Counted from the stretch's first letter, positions 25,316 through 34,961 are shown. The stretch: 64,000 nucleotides of DNA from Lactimicrobium massiliense (GCF_900343155.1 NZ_OUNG01000005.1:62001-126000), one strand, 5' to 3'. Numbers and translations: made by a program. The notes: generated by a model not told the origin, from the sequence alone.

Positions 25316-26438
25316 AGATACTGCCAGCCTGAACAATGAGGAAGAAGCGCAGCCAAAGAAAAAGAAGAAGCACAGCATTGTCTTTCGGATTGTTTCAGTC
25401 ATTGTGCTGCTTGGCATCGTGATTCTGGTGTCTGAGGGATACTACTATTATCGATGCACACAGCCGATGTCTTCCCAGAGTGAAACGGTGGAATTCGCCG
25501 TTCCGGATGGGGCTACGATTGCGTCTGTATCAGAAGATCTGCAGTCAGCAGGCCTGATCCGCAATGCAAAAATCGGCTATTACTTTGCCAAGCTGAATGG
25601 CTACAGCAATCTGTATGCCGGTAAATTCAACCTGGACAAGTCTATGACCTTGGATACGATCTACCAGACATTGAATGACCAGAGTGCTGCCATTTCGGAT
25701 GCCTCGGTCACCATCATTGAAGGTGACTGGGCCAAGGATGTGGCTGCCAAGATTGCAGCAGTTACAGATGTATCTGCGGATGATCTGATGAATCTCTGGA
25801 ACAATGCGGACTGGATCCGATCCGAAATGAGCAAATATCCATTCCTGACAGAAGATATGTTTGCGGATGGTGTCAGATGTTATCTGGAAGGCTATCTTGC
25901 CCCGGATACATATTCTTTCAAGCAGGACAGCACAGCAGAAGAAATCACGGAGAAGATCCTGGATCAGACCAATGCCGTCTACAACCAGTACAAAGATCAG
26001 TTTGCCGCATCAGGCTATACGATTCATCAGATCTATACGCTGGCTTCCATTGTGCAGTATGAGGGCGGCTCTCAGGATGAGGAAGTACTCAAGAATATTG
26101 CCTCGGTATTCTACAACCGTCTCAATGCAGATATGCCGCTGCAGTCATCGGTCACGGTCTGCTATGCTATTGACTATGACAAGCAGACTGACAACTGGCA
26201 GTCCTGTGAGGTCAACAGTGATTTTGATTCACCATACAATACCTATCAGCATGATGGCCTGCCTCCCGGGGCAATTGAAAATGCCGGTACAGCAGCACTG
26301 GAAGCGGTCCTGAATCCGAATCAGACTGATTATTACTACTTCATGGCAGATGTCTACGGTGATGGCACGGTTTATTTTGCCAGAACACTGGATGAGCACA
26401 ATGCCAATGTAAACAAGTATCTCTACGGCAACTCATGA
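25305..26438 (+). CDS. mltG: endolytic murein transglycosylase MltG
   Basis: 377 residues. A cytoplasmic Lys-rich N-terminus is followed by one membrane helix (about residues 27-48) and an extracellular YceG domain: FAVPDGATIASVSEDLQSAGLI, a LysM-like segment, then the catalytic region with EGYLAPDTYSF, the Glu in LASIVQYEGG and NTYQHDGLPPGAIENAGTAAL. It cuts nascent glycan strands and terminates their elongation. Start 25305 has GGAAGGAGG. Stop overlaps the Nudix gene (ATGA). Confidence 0.95.
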   Translation: MATEDTASLNNEEEAQPKKKKKHSIVFRIVSVIVLLGIVILVSEGYYYYRCTQPMSSQSETVEFAVPDGATIASVSEDLQSAGLIRNAKIGYYFAKLNGYSNLYAGKFNLDKSMTLDTIYQTLNDQSAAISDASVTIIEGDWAKDVAAKIAAVTDVSADDLMNLWNNADWIRSEMSKYPFLTEDMFADGVRCYLEGYLAPDTYSFKQDSTAEEITEKILDQTNAVYNQYKDQFAASGYTIHQIYTLASIVQYEGGSQDEEVLKNIASVFYNRLNADMPLQSSVTVCYAIDYDKQTDNWQSCEVNSDFDSPYNTYQHDGLPPGAIENAGTAALEAVLNPNQTDYYYFMADVYGDGTVYFARTLDEHNANVNKYLYGNS

Positions 26439-26905
26439 TCCATTCTGTCTGTGTCTATCTGCATGATGGCAGTGCATGGCTGCTGATGTACCGCAACAAA
26501 AAACCACATGATGTCAATCATGGCAAATGGATCGGCGTTGGCGGCAAGATGGAAAAGGATGAAACACCACTTACGTGTGCCATCCGTGAAACGCGGGAAG
26601 AAACCGGTTATGAATTGGTACCAGATTCTTTACAGCTGCAGGGAGAAGTCCTGTTTGATTCGCCGCTTGCAGAAACAGAGAAGATCTGGATCTATACAGC
26701 ACAAGTGCAAAAGCATGATCTGTCTATATGCAATGAAGGCACGCTTGCATGGGTGAAGGAAGAGGATATCTTTTCACTGTCTATGTGGGATGCGGACAGA
26801 ATCTTTCTGAAAGAAGTACTTGCAGGGATCCAGCAGCCGTTTTACTATCGTGCACGGTATGATGAGGCAGGCCGGCTGACAGGCTTGTCAAAGGGAGATG
26901 AATGA
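26435..26905 (+). CDS. Nudix hydrolase, MutT/8-oxo-dGTP-diphosphatase-like
   Basis: 156 residues with a complete Nudix box starting at GGKMEKDETPLTCAIRETRE and continuing EETGYEL (about residues 36-62), which fits GX5EX7REUXEEXGU. The catalytic Glu residues are present. The upstream HGKWIGVGGK resembles MutT-type enzymes acting on oxidised purine nucleotides, but the substrate is not proven. It overlaps both mltG and udk by 4 nt, so it belongs to the same operon. Confidence 0.88.
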   Translation: MIHSVCVYLHDGSAWLLMYRNKKPHDVNHGKWIGVGGKMEKDETPLTCAIRETREETGYELVPDSLQLQGEVLFDSPLAETEKIWIYTAQVQKHDLSICNEGTLAWVKEEDIFSLSMWDADRIFLKEVLAGIQQPFYYRARYDEAGRLTGLSKGDE

Positions 26906-27537
26906 TGAGTAAACCAATCATTATTGGCATTGCCGGAGGCAGTGCATCTGGAAAGACAACGATTGCAGAAGAAATCCGCAATGCATTCTCAGATGAAAAG
27001 AGTGTATTGATCATCCGTCAGGATGACTATTACAAGGATCAGTCAGATATGCCGATGGAAGAGCGCCGCAAAACAAACTACGACCATCCGCTTGCATTTG
27101 ACAATGACCTGCTGATCTCCCAGATTCATGATCTTCAGCATGGCAAGCCGATTGAAAAGCCAAACTATGACTTTGTCAATCACACCAGGGCAAAGGAAAC
27201 AACAACCCTCTATCCATGCGACGTGCTGATTCTGGAAGGTCTGTTTGTACTGGAAGTCAAAGAGATTCGTGATCTTCTGGACATCAAGGTATTTGTGGAT
27301 ACGGAACCAGATATCCGGTTTATCCGCCGTTTGATCCGTGATGTCAAGGAAAGAGGCAGAACCCTGGATTCAGTTGTGAGCCAGTATGTGACAACGGTCA
27401 GAGTCATGCATGATTCCTTTGTGGAGCCAAGCAAGAAATATGCCAATATCATCATTCCGGAAGGTGGTTCCAACACAGTTGCAGTCGACCTTCTGATCAC
27501 AAAAATCAGTAGCATCATCCACCATGGAATGCTATAA
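26902..27537 (+). CDS. udk: uridine kinase
   Basis: 211 residues, P-loop kinase phosphorylating uridine and cytidine to UMP/CMP in pyrimidine salvage. Walker A GGSASGKTT (residues 12-20), DDYYKDQSDMP (uridine-binding), NYDHPLAFDNDLL, VLILEGLFVL, and RRLIRDVKERGRTLDSVVSQY lid. Start 26902 or the adjacent ATG 26905, both served by AAGGGAG. Last gene of the ireB operon; the greA promoter overlaps its stop codon. Confidence 0.95.
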   Translation: MMSKPIIIGIAGGSASGKTTIAEEIRNAFSDEKSVLIIRQDDYYKDQSDMPMEERRKTNYDHPLAFDNDLLISQIHDLQHGKPIEKPNYDFVNHTRAKETTTLYPCDVLILEGLFVLEVKEIRDLLDIKVFVDTEPDIRFIRRLIRDVKERGRTLDSVVSQYVTTVRVMHDSFVEPSKKYANIIIPEGGSNTVAVDLLITKISSIIHHGML

Positions 27538-27538
27538 T
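27531..27538 (+). promoter_or_regulatory. extended -10 promoter of greA
   Basis: ATGCTATAAT (hexamer 27533-27538) overlaps the udk stop; 36 nt before the greA ATG. No clear -35. Confidence 0.6.
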
Positions 27539-27574
27539 TACCGCGCAAATTTAATCAAATAAAAGGAGTCGTTC

Positions 27575-28051
27575 ATGTCTGAAGATAAAATTTATGTCAC
27601 TGAAGAAGGCTTGAAAAAGTTACAGGATGAGTATGATAATCTTGTCCATGTTGTTCGTGAAGAAGTAAAAGCAGAACTGGCAGAAGCACGTTCCCTTGGC
27701 GACTTGTCCGAAAACGCCGACTATGATGCCGCACGTGACAAGCAGTCTCAGGTTGAAAGCAGAATCGCACAGCTGGAACAGATGCTGCAGCCGGGTCACT
27801 ATGAGATCATCAATAAGAAGACCGGCCGTTCCAAGACCGTATCCATCGGTTCTACGGTTACCATCCGTTTCCTGGATACCAAGGAAGAAGGAACTTACAC
27901 CATTGTTGGTTCCACCGAAGCAGACCCGCTCAATGGCAAACTCTCCAATGAAACAGCACTGGCAAAGGCCATCCTGGATCACAAGGTTGGAGAAACAGTG
28001 GATGTCAATGCCAAGCAGCCATACTCTGTTGAGATCCTGAAGACCAAGTAA
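27575..28051 (+). CDS. greA: transcription elongation factor GreA
   Basis: 158 residues. The N-terminal coiled coil carries the acidic tip LSENADYDAARD, which enters the RNA polymerase secondary channel to stimulate cleavage of backtracked RNA. The C-terminal FKBP-like domain shows VSIGSTVTIRF and GTYTIVGSTEADPLNGKLS. AAAGGAG ribosome-binding site. It has its own promoter and terminator. Confidence 0.96.
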   Translation: MSEDKIYVTEEGLKKLQDEYDNLVHVVREEVKAELAEARSLGDLSENADYDAARDKQSQVESRIAQLEQMLQPGHYEIINKKTGRSKTVSIGSTVTIRFLDTKEEGTYTIVGSTEADPLNGKLSNETALAKAILDHKVGETVDVNAKQPYSVEILKTK

Positions 28052-28074
28052 TCACTACATCATATTTCAACTTA

Positions 28075-28117
28075 AAACAGGTGATATGTTTCGCATCGAA
28101 ACGCATCACCTGTTTTT
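28075..28117 (+). terminator. intrinsic terminator after greA
   Basis: ACAGGTGAT/ATCACCTGT outer stem enclosing GTTTCG/CGAAAC, followed by TTTTTATT. Confidence 0.88.
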
Positions 28118-28154
28118 ATTCCTGCATTGTCCAAAGGCAGATCATCAGGAGACA

Positions 28155-28870
28155 ATGGCAGCATCCACCACCACACCATTGGAAACGGTGATGGAAAGCC
28201 CAGGCCGGAATCCATATGATGCTGGGGCTGCAGTTGGTGTAACAGCAGGAAAGGTGCTTATTACAGCAGAAGATGGGGAAGCGGCTGCCGTACCGGAAGC
28301 ATATGCCGCTGCCAGAGCGGCCCAGCAGCAGGCAGAAAATGAAGCATAGGATTATCTGGGCGTAATTGATGATGACATCAAACAACTCCAGAACCGTGTC
28401 CAGGAGCTGACCCGTGTCAATGAATCCCTGCAGGCAGAAAACCAGGGACTGCGGGAAAACTGAACAGTCAGGACGTACAGCCGGTGTTATTCCTTGGTGA
28501 TGAAGAGGAATTCTTCCCGGATGAAATCAAGGAGATCATCCTGAGCATCCTTGATGAGGCATTGTCCAGCTGTAAAGAACAATCAAGAAGAAATGATGTC
28601 GTGAAAGATCTGCTGGATCATAACAGCTATGGACATGAATGCCAGAAACATCAGAAACAGATCATGGAACTGATGACCGGCTATTCCGTGATGTCTTCTG
28701 CATTACGTGGGGCCTTGATGGATCTGGGCATCCATATCCAGGACGATGGCAAACATTACAAGCTTGTCTATTATGGCGACCATCGCTACCAGACCACCAT
28801 GTCCAAGACCGGCAGTGATGTCCGGGAAGGCAGAAATATCGCCAGCAAGATTATCAAGACGATGTTTTAA
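28155..28870 (+). pseudogene. decayed coiled-coil protein gene, unrecognised
   Basis: Three segments read as one broken gene. 28155-28349 encodes MAASTTTPLETVMESPG...ARAAQQQAENEA and stops at TAG. The same frame resumes at once as a coiled coil (DYLGVIDDDIKQLQNRVQEL..NESLQAENQGLREN) up to a TGA at 28461. A +1-type shift then leads into a 128-residue stretch from about 28484 (VLFLGDEEEFFPDEIKEIIL... ending YYGDHRYQTTMSKTGSDVREGRNIASKIIKTMF). The C-terminal part looks like a folded domain I have seen in hypothetical mobile-associated proteins but cannot name. One stop plus one frameshift make a functional full product unlikely; the last ORF could still be translated from GTG 28484. Confidence 0.6.
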
Positions 28871-28920
28871 ACAGGGAATTCATCATTTTCAAGGACATAA
28901 GATCAGTGGAGGTTTCCTGT

Positions 28921-29394
28921 ATGAAACAGACACTGATTTTGATTGCCATGATTGCCCTGGCCCTGTGCATCGATCTTTCTCCTGTGGATCTTGCCAATCT
29001 GCAGAATGAAAGCATTCATGTTTCGATTGATGGTGAAGTACAGAATCCTGGTGAGTATGAACTCCCGTTGTATTCGCAATTGACATCTTTGCTGGAAATG
29101 GCGGGAACAAAGGAAAGTTCTGATCTTTCCAGCCTGAATCCTGATACGATCCTGAAAGATCATGACCGCATTATCATACCGGCAGTTTCCGCACAATCCA
29201 AAGCCAAAGTATCCATCAATGCGGCAAGCCAGGAGGATCTGACAGCACTGCCTGGCATCGGACCTTCCACCGCTGCCCGCATCATTGCTTACCGGGAAGA
29301 AAATGGCTTCTTCCAGCAGCTGGAAGATCTGATGAACGTCAAAGGCATTGGGCCAGCCAAGTTTGACAAGGTGAAAGATCACATTTCTCTATGA
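28921..29394 (+). CDS. comEA: ComEA, competence DNA receptor
   Basis: 157 residues. A single N-terminal membrane helix (residues 3-18), an SLBB-like strand region (IHVSIDGEVQNPGEYELP), then a double helix-hairpin-helix: SINAASQEDLTALPGIGPSTAARIIAYR and LMNVKGIGPAKFDKVKDHI. ComEA binds double-stranded DNA outside the membrane and passes it to ComEC. The start at 28921 has GGAGG 7 nt upstream. The 3' end overlaps comEC (ATGA). Likely a target of the ComK-like regulator, by analogy with Bacillus. Confidence 0.94.
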   Translation: MKQTLILIAMIALALCIDLSPVDLANLQNESIHVSIDGEVQNPGEYELPLYSQLTSLLEMAGTKESSDLSSLNPDTILKDHDRIIIPAVSAQSKAKVSINAASQEDLTALPGIGPSTAARIIAYREENGFFQQLEDLMNVKGIGPAKFDKVKDHISL

Positions 29395-31310
29395 AGACAA
29401 TCTGGAACAGAATCCTGCTGCTGGCACTATGTGTTTTTGTGTTTCGATGTCTCTCATCAAGGTGGCCGTATCTTTTCCTTGTCCTGCTTTGTGCATATTG
29501 GTTTTTACGAAACAGAGATTACTCGTTTGTACTTGCCGGCATGATTCTTCTATGCACCATGATTCCCATCTATTCATCATCCATGCCATCGTTTTCTCAA
29601 GGCAGGGTAGTTTCTGTTTCTTCAGGCTATGGCATCATCCAGAACGGCAGAGAACGCATTGTACTGTACAGCCAGGAAGAACTGCCGTTTGATGCCGTGG
29701 TTTCCTTTACGGGTGAATACAAGGAGCTTGTCTCTTCACCAGCGTTTTACCGCAGTGATTTTGCCAAAACCATGCAGGCAAAAGGAATTCATTATTCTTT
29801 GTCCTGTAAAGATTTCCAGATCCTCACTCAGTATCCATCTTTCCGCCGCTTTCTGCAGAAACAGTGTGCTGCCATTGAAGATCCTGTAATCTCTGCCTTT
29901 GCCAGGAAAGTACTGCTTGGCATATCTGACAAAGAGCAGGACAGCTATCTTTTTCGGCATGGCTTTTCTTTAACCGGTCTGCTTGCTTTCTGCAATCTCA
30001 TCCTGAAATATATCCTGGATCAAAAACAAAGAGAGAAGGTGCTTCTAAGCATTGGCGGTTTACTGTTTCTGCTGTATGGCTTTCCGCTTGTGCTTGCCCA
30101 GTATCTGCTTGTCCATCTTTTCAAACGATCCAGTATGCGCAAGGATCAGGCACTTGGCCTGAGCTTTCTGATCCTGCTGTTTGTTTACCCGGAAAGCTGC
30201 ATCTCTGTCTCGTTTCTGATTCCGGCTGCGTTCCGTCTCTGCTTCCATTTCTATCCGCGCAGAAAATCTGTTTCTTTACTGACATCTTTGTTGCTGCAGG
30301 GATGGTTCTTTCATGGCATGGATCCCATTGTTTCCCTGGTCTATCTGTTTGTCAGGCCATTGCTTGGCTTTGTCTATGTTCTGTGCTTTCTGTATGTATT
30401 TGTCCAGTCTTCTTTTCCTGCTTTGCTGGTAATCCATATTGACCGCTTTTTATCTTTGTTTTCGCTGTTTCATCTGCCGGGATCGATCCTTGGCTTTGGC
30501 CTGTTTTTCTATGTCCTGATGGCAGTATGCATGATGCATCTCAAACATGCCTCCCTCTGGCTGCTCGGTTCTTTATTGCTGTTTCAGCTGACTGGCCTGT
30601 TTCATCCATTTGCGTCTGTTTCGTTTATCAATGTCGGCCAGGGCGATGCCATTTTGATCAAAGGACCGTTACGCTCGTTCAGTATTCTTGTCGATACAGG
30701 CAAGCCAGAGCAGTGGCGTACATTGTCGGCGTTTCTGGAAGGAGAGGGGATACGGAAACTGGATGGTTTGATCATTACCCATGGTGACAACGACCATTCC
30801 GGCAATATAGATTCTGTCATTGCAAAGTATCAGCCGGATACGGTATTGACTTCACATGTGAAAAGCATATGTGCCGGAAAGCTGTGTCTGTATGATCTTA
30901 ATGATCTTGAAACAGAGGATGAAAATGAGAGCTCTCTCTGCATGTATTTCCAGATCAACGGGCTGAGGTATCTTCTGACAGGTGATATCAATGCCAATGC
31001 AGAGGAACGCATTGCCCGCCGCTATGGGCAGCTGAAAGTGGATGTATTGAAGCTGAGCCATCATGGCTCTGCCACTGGTTCCAGTGCCATCTTTCTTGAC
31101 ACCGTGCAGCCTTCTCTGGCTGTGGTCTCAGCCGGTGCCTACTCTTTGTACCACCATCCATCCCAGGAAGTTCTGCAGCGTCTTTTGCAAAGGCACATTG
31201 CCTGGTTCAATACCAGAGAGGAAGGAGATATTCAGATCCAGGCCATCGGCCCATGGAATTGTGTGCTGACGGCTGGTGACAGGATTGGTATAATACGGAC
31301 TGATGAGTGA
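29391..31310 (+). CDS. comEC: ComEC/Rec2 DNA-uptake channel
   Basis: 639 residues. It has hydrophobic N-terminal helices with an OB-like segment (about 60-130), a Competence domain of many helices (about 160-400), and a C-terminal metallo-beta-lactamase-like nuclease domain: SFINVGQGDAILIKGP, DTGK, and the metal ligands THGDNDHSG and LSHHGSATGS. It carries single-stranded DNA across the membrane during transformation and probably degrades the other strand. At 639 residues it is somewhat shorter than B. subtilis ComEC (about 780). It appears intact and overlaps holA by 8 nt. Confidence 0.94.
   Translation: MKTIWNRILLLALCVFVFRCLSSRWPYLFLVLLCAYWFLRNRDYSFVLAGMILLCTMIPIYSSSMPSFSQGRVVSVSSGYGIIQNGRERIVLYSQEELPFDAVVSFTGEYKELVSSPAFYRSDFAKTMQAKGIHYSLSCKDFQILTQYPSFRRFLQKQCAAIEDPVISAFARKVLLGISDKEQDSYLFRHGFSLTGLLAFCNLILKYILDQKQREKVLLSIGGLLFLLYGFPLVLAQYLLVHLFKRSSMRKDQALGLSFLILLFVYPESCISVSFLIPAAFRLCFHFYPRRKSVSLLTSLLLQGWFFHGMDPIVSLVYLFVRPLLGFVYVLCFLYVFVQSSFPALLVIHIDRFLSLFSLFHLPGSILGFGLFFYVLMAVCMMHLKHASLWLLGSLLLFQLTGLFHPFASVSFINVGQGDAILIKGPLRSFSILVDTGKPEQWRTLSAFLEGEGIRKLDGLIITHGDNDHSGNIDSVIAKYQPDTVLTSHVKSICAGKLCLYDLNDLETEDENESSLCMYFQINGLRYLLTGDINANAEERIARRYGQLKVDVLKLSHHGSATGSSAIFLDTVQPSLAVVSAGAYSLYHHPSQEVLQRLLQRHIAWFNTREEGDIQIQAIGPWNCVLTAGDRIGIIRTDE
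31289..31294 (+). promoter_or_regulatory. -10 box 8 nt before holA (possible leaderless start)
   Basis: TATAAT inside the comEC 3' end; only 8 nt separate it from the holA ATG, and no Shine-Dalgarno sequence is present. Confidence 0.4.
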
Positions 31311-32313
31311 ATATGCAGTATATGGTAAAAATGAATACCGGGAAACGGTCCAGATCCAGCGGATTCTGAAGGAAGAGCGCGTAGAAAAGGCGCAGGTTGT
31401 AGAGATCGATGCTTCCAATGCTTCACAGTTTCGCATGGAGGATGCTTTGACCCAGTGCAATATGATGACATTGTTTTCTGATGAAGGCCGCAGAGCAGTG
31501 ATTTTGAAAAACCCATATTTTCTGAAAAGCTCTGACAAAACAAAGGTAGATGGCAAAACCAAGGACACAAAGCGGGAACGCATGCTCTCTCTTTTGGCCG
31601 AATATCTTGCCCATCCCAATCCCGATACGGCATTGATCTTTGATTTGCAGGGAAATGATCTTGATACCCGCCGCAAAGAGACAAAACTGCTGGAGAAATA
31701 CCATGTGAAGATGATTGCCTGCAATCTGATCAAGCCATGGGAATTTCCTGACCATATTGCAGAGCTGTTAAAGCAGGGCGGCTTCGTGCTGACACCAAAG
31801 GCCAGAGCAGAGTTTGACCTGCGGGTAGGTACGGATGAATTCCAGCTGCATCATGCGATTGAGAAACTTTCTCTGTATGGAGAAAAAAACTACGATGAAG
31901 ATACGATCCGCCAGCTGATTCCGGAAAATGCCAATCTGGATATGTGGCAGCTTGGCAATGCCTTTATGAAAGGGGATATGGCCGGGGTTGTACGGGCCAA
32001 GGAACAGATGTTCGCCAAAGGCATGGATGTCAATGCCATGATTCCTTTGCTTGCCAGCCAGCTGCGGCGTGCCTATGATATAGCTGCTTTGCGGGATCTT
32101 GGCTATGACGCTGCCCGGATTGCCATCCGCCTGCATGCCAAGGAAAGCGGCATCCGCATGACGCTGAAGAACATTTCAAACCGCTCGGCCAGAACACTCT
32201 TGCATCTGGAAAGTGAGCTTGCCAGTGTGGAACAGGGCATCAAAGCCGGGACACTTGTACCCAAAGATGCCTTTGAGACATATCTTCTCAAATACGGAGG
32301 CAGACATGGCTGA
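31303..32313 (+). CDS. holA: DNA polymerase III delta subunit
   Basis: 336 residues, clamp-loader AAA-like subunit that opens the sliding clamp. Matches the HolA pattern: YAVYGKNEY at the N-terminus, ASNASQFRMEDAL, SDEGRRAVILKNP, DTALIFDLQGNDLD, CNLIKPWEFPDHIAELL, ELLASQLRR-like LLASQLRRAYDIAAL and a C-terminal helical collar. Gene order comEA-comEC-holA is conserved in Bacillota. The ATG lacks a ribosome-binding site and lies inside comEC; a TATAAT sits 8 nt upstream. Confidence 0.93.
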   Translation: MSEYAVYGKNEYRETVQIQRILKEERVEKAQVVEIDASNASQFRMEDALTQCNMMTLFSDEGRRAVILKNPYFLKSSDKTKVDGKTKDTKRERMLSLLAEYLAHPNPDTALIFDLQGNDLDTRRKETKLLEKYHVKMIACNLIKPWEFPDHIAELLKQGGFVLTPKARAEFDLRVGTDEFQLHHAIEKLSLYGEKNYDEDTIRQLIPENANLDMWQLGNAFMKGDMAGVVRAKEQMFAKGMDVNAMIPLLASQLRRAYDIAALRDLGYDAARIAIRLHAKESGIRMTLKNISNRSARTLLHLESELASVEQGIKAGTLVPKDAFETYLLKYGGRHG

Positions 32314-32797
32314 GACACAGAAAGTTGTCCATCCCTTTGCCCCAATTGTTGATGCCAACAGCAGGGTATTGATTCTTGGCTCGTTTCCTTCCGTGATTTC
32401 CAGACAGCAGTCTTTTTACTATGCCAATCCGCATAACCGCTTCTGGCCGGTGCTGTTTGCGTTGTTTGAAGAACAGCCTTGTGAGCGCACAGAGTTCTGC
32501 CACCGGCATCATATCGCCTTATGGGATGTAATCCACAGCTGCACGATTACCGGTTCTTCAGATGCCTCGATCAAAGATGTCAAAGTCAATGATATTAACG
32601 GCCTGCTGAAAGACAGTGAGGTCCGCGCTGTATTTACCACGGGTACAAGGGCATCTTCTTTGTATGAAAAGTACATTGACTGTAAGCTTGTGCATATTGC
32701 ATTGCCAAGTACGTCCAGTGCCAATGCAAGAATGAAGATGGATGATCTTTTGAATGCCTACAGGATCATCAGGGAGTATTGCGATGAAAAAGATTGA
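32306..32797 (+). CDS. DNA-deoxyinosine glycosylase (UDG superfamily, Mug-like)
   Basis: 163 residues. Motif VLILGSFPSVISRQQSFYYANPHNRFWPVL is the UDG-superfamily active-site region typical of hypoxanthine-DNA glycosylases; ALWDVIHSCTITGSSDASIKD and HIALPSTSSANA are the later motifs. It removes deaminated adenine from DNA to start base-excision repair. Start 32306 follows a GGAGG site and overlaps the holA stop by 8 nt. Together with rdgB it covers inosine damage in the pool and in DNA. Confidence 0.9.
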   Translation: MAETQKVVHPFAPIVDANSRVLILGSFPSVISRQQSFYYANPHNRFWPVLFALFEEQPCERTEFCHRHHIALWDVIHSCTITGSSDASIKDVKVNDINGLLKDSEVRAVFTTGTRASSLYEKYIDCKLVHIALPSTSSANARMKMDDLLNAYRIIREYCDEKD

Positions 32798-34961
32798 ACT
32801 GCTGGCTCCGGCCGGCAATATGGAAAGCCTGAAGGCTGCCGTGCAGGCAGGCTGTGATGCCGTCTATCTAGGCATGACAAACTATTCTGCCCGTGCCTTT
32901 GCCGGAAATTTTGACAGGGAGCAGCTTGTGGAAGCGGTGCACTATTGCCATGTGCGCAATGTGCGTGTCTATGTGACGATGAACACGATGCTGTATGAAA
33001 CCGAGATCGAGCGGGCTAAAGAAACTGTCGATTTCCTGTATCACAGCGACGTCGATGCACTGTTAATCCAGGACCTTGGCCTGTTCCATCTTGTCCATAC
33101 CATGTATCCTGACTTTGAGATTCACTGCTCCACCCAGATGCATATTCATAATCTGGCTGGTGTACAGGTGATGAAAAACGAAGGCGCATCCCGGGTTGTC
33201 ATGGCAAGGGAATCCCCAATTGAACTGATTGAGAAGGCATGCCAGATGGGCATTGATATTGAAGTGTTTGTCTATGGTGCCATCTGTATCTCTTATTCCG
33301 GTCAGTGCCTGTTTTCTGCATCGATGAAAAACCGCAGTGCCAACCGCGGCATGTGTGCCCAGTGCTGCCGGCTGAAATACTTCCCGGATGGCACCCATCA
33401 CTTCCAGGAAGGTGACTATATCCTTTCCCCGCGTGATCTCAATGTCATCGATGAAATCCCCCAGCTGATCAAAGCGGGTGTTGCTTCCCTGAAGATTGAA
33501 GGCCGCATGAAGCGCCCTGAATACGTGTATCTTGTCATCAGGACATTCCGGGAAGCCATTGATGCCTGCCAGCAGGGCAGAGAATATCATGTTTCAAGAA
33601 AGAGACAGGAAGAACTGCTGGAAATGTTCAACCGCGGCTTTTCCAAAGGACATCTGTTCCATGATGATGTCAAAGAACGCATGAGCCAGTACCGCCCGAA
33701 TCACCGCGGCATCCAGATCGGCACCGTCGAATCCTTTAACCATGGCGAAGTTACGGTAAAGCTGTCTGCACCGCTCCATCAGCATGACGGCCTGCGCATC
33801 CTGCATACACCTGCCGACATTGGCCTGACCGCAGTCAAAATCTTCCGCAAAGGAAAACTTGTCAGCTCTGCTGACAAAGGAGACATTGTCTCGCTGCCAC
33901 TGCATGGCAAAGACAGACCAAAGCCCGGTGAGCCTCTGCAGAAGACTAGTGATACGGTTCTGCTGGCAGAGATTGATGAAGAAATTGCCCATAACAGCCG
34001 CAAGGTTCCTCTTTCTGCAGAGTATCATGCCATGCCTGGTGAACCGATGAAACTATGCTTGAAAGATGCGGATAGTCATGAAGTAACGGTCGAGACGGAT
34101 ACGGCCCTGGAAATGGCAAAGAAGGCACCGATGCAGAAAGCACAGATCGAGAGCTCTCTTGCTAAAACCGGTGATACCTGCTTTGTGATCGATTCCTTCA
34201 GTGGTGAGGCAGGCAATGTGTTTATTGCGGTATCACAGCTCAATGCCTTGCGGCGAAATGCACTTGCCAAGATGGAAGCAGCGCGTGCCGTCCTGCACAA
34301 GCGCACGCAGGCAAGACCGTACGATTTCCATCTGGATCCCTCACCGGCACCAAAGCAGCGCATCCTGATTGAAGAAGATGATTTTGCCAGAGAGAGTAAA
34401 CCATACGATGATGCCTGCTTCATCACCCAGGGCCATGGCCTGACACCGGTCATCAACCAGGAACAGATGCCTGGCGGTTTCCTTGCCGATACCGTCATTT
34501 CCCAGATGGGGGATTTCTCCTGTGAGATGAAAGACTGCATTGCCGGCATGACACTGAATCTTGCCAACAGCTATGCACTTGCCTTTGTATTGTCGCATCC
34601 TGGCATTGTGGGGGCAGTGTTCTCCAGTGAATGCTCCAATGAACAGATTCATCAGACACTGACTGCCTTTGCATCGCGCTATGGCTTTGTGCCATATACG
34701 TATGCACTTGTTTATGGCCGCCGTGTATTGATGCATATCAAAGACCGCTTTACATCTGAAAAAATCACATCGATGCAGGATTTGCATGGCTCTGTGTATC
34801 CGGTGCGCTATAATGGTTCCAGCACAGAAATCGTGGAAAATGAGCCGGTTCACCGTGCCAATCCATACTGCTATGGCAGCTATGTGATTCTGGATGAATG
34901 GACAAAGGATCCATCGTCTGTACAGGAGGAAGTCAATGAAGAAATTTTGGGAAGAATTTAA
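32784..34961 (+). CDS. U32-family protein with DUF3656-like C-terminus (RlhA/TrhP type)
   Basis: 725 residues. The N-terminal U32 fold starts IELLAPAGNMESLKAAVQAGCDAVYLG. It has the cysteine cluster segment YSGQCLFSASMKNRSANRGMCAQCCRL and KIEGRMKRPEYV. U32 members once called collagenase-like peptidases are now linked to hydroxylation of tRNA U34 (TrhP) or 23S rRNA C2501 (RlhA). The long C-terminal extension (about 400 residues) is like the RlhA/DUF3656 form; which RNA it acts on is unknown. Start 32784 has GGGAG. It overlaps mscL by 26 nt. Confidence 0.85.
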   Translation: MKKIELLAPAGNMESLKAAVQAGCDAVYLGMTNYSARAFAGNFDREQLVEAVHYCHVRNVRVYVTMNTMLYETEIERAKETVDFLYHSDVDALLIQDLGLFHLVHTMYPDFEIHCSTQMHIHNLAGVQVMKNEGASRVVMARESPIELIEKACQMGIDIEVFVYGAICISYSGQCLFSASMKNRSANRGMCAQCCRLKYFPDGTHHFQEGDYILSPRDLNVIDEIPQLIKAGVASLKIEGRMKRPEYVYLVIRTFREAIDACQQGREYHVSRKRQEELLEMFNRGFSKGHLFHDDVKERMSQYRPNHRGIQIGTVESFNHGEVTVKLSAPLHQHDGLRILHTPADIGLTAVKIFRKGKLVSSADKGDIVSLPLHGKDRPKPGEPLQKTSDTVLLAEIDEEIAHNSRKVPLSAEYHAMPGEPMKLCLKDADSHEVTVETDTALEMAKKAPMQKAQIESSLAKTGDTCFVIDSFSGEAGNVFIAVSQLNALRRNALAKMEAARAVLHKRTQARPYDFHLDPSPAPKQRILIEEDDFARESKPYDDACFITQGHGLTPVINQEQMPGGFLADTVISQMGDFSCEMKDCIAGMTLNLANSYALAFVLSHPGIVGAVFSSECSNEQIHQTLTAFASRYGFVPYTYALVYGRRVLMHIKDRFTSEKITSMQDLHGSVYPVRYNGSSTEIVENEPVHRANPYCYGSYVILDEWTKDPSSVQEEVNEEILGRI

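Noticed and set aside
28086-28154. Possible start of a gene within the greA terminator (MFRIETHHLFLF...)
   Set aside because: The first codons are the terminator hairpin itself; the decayed gene more plausibly begins at 28155.
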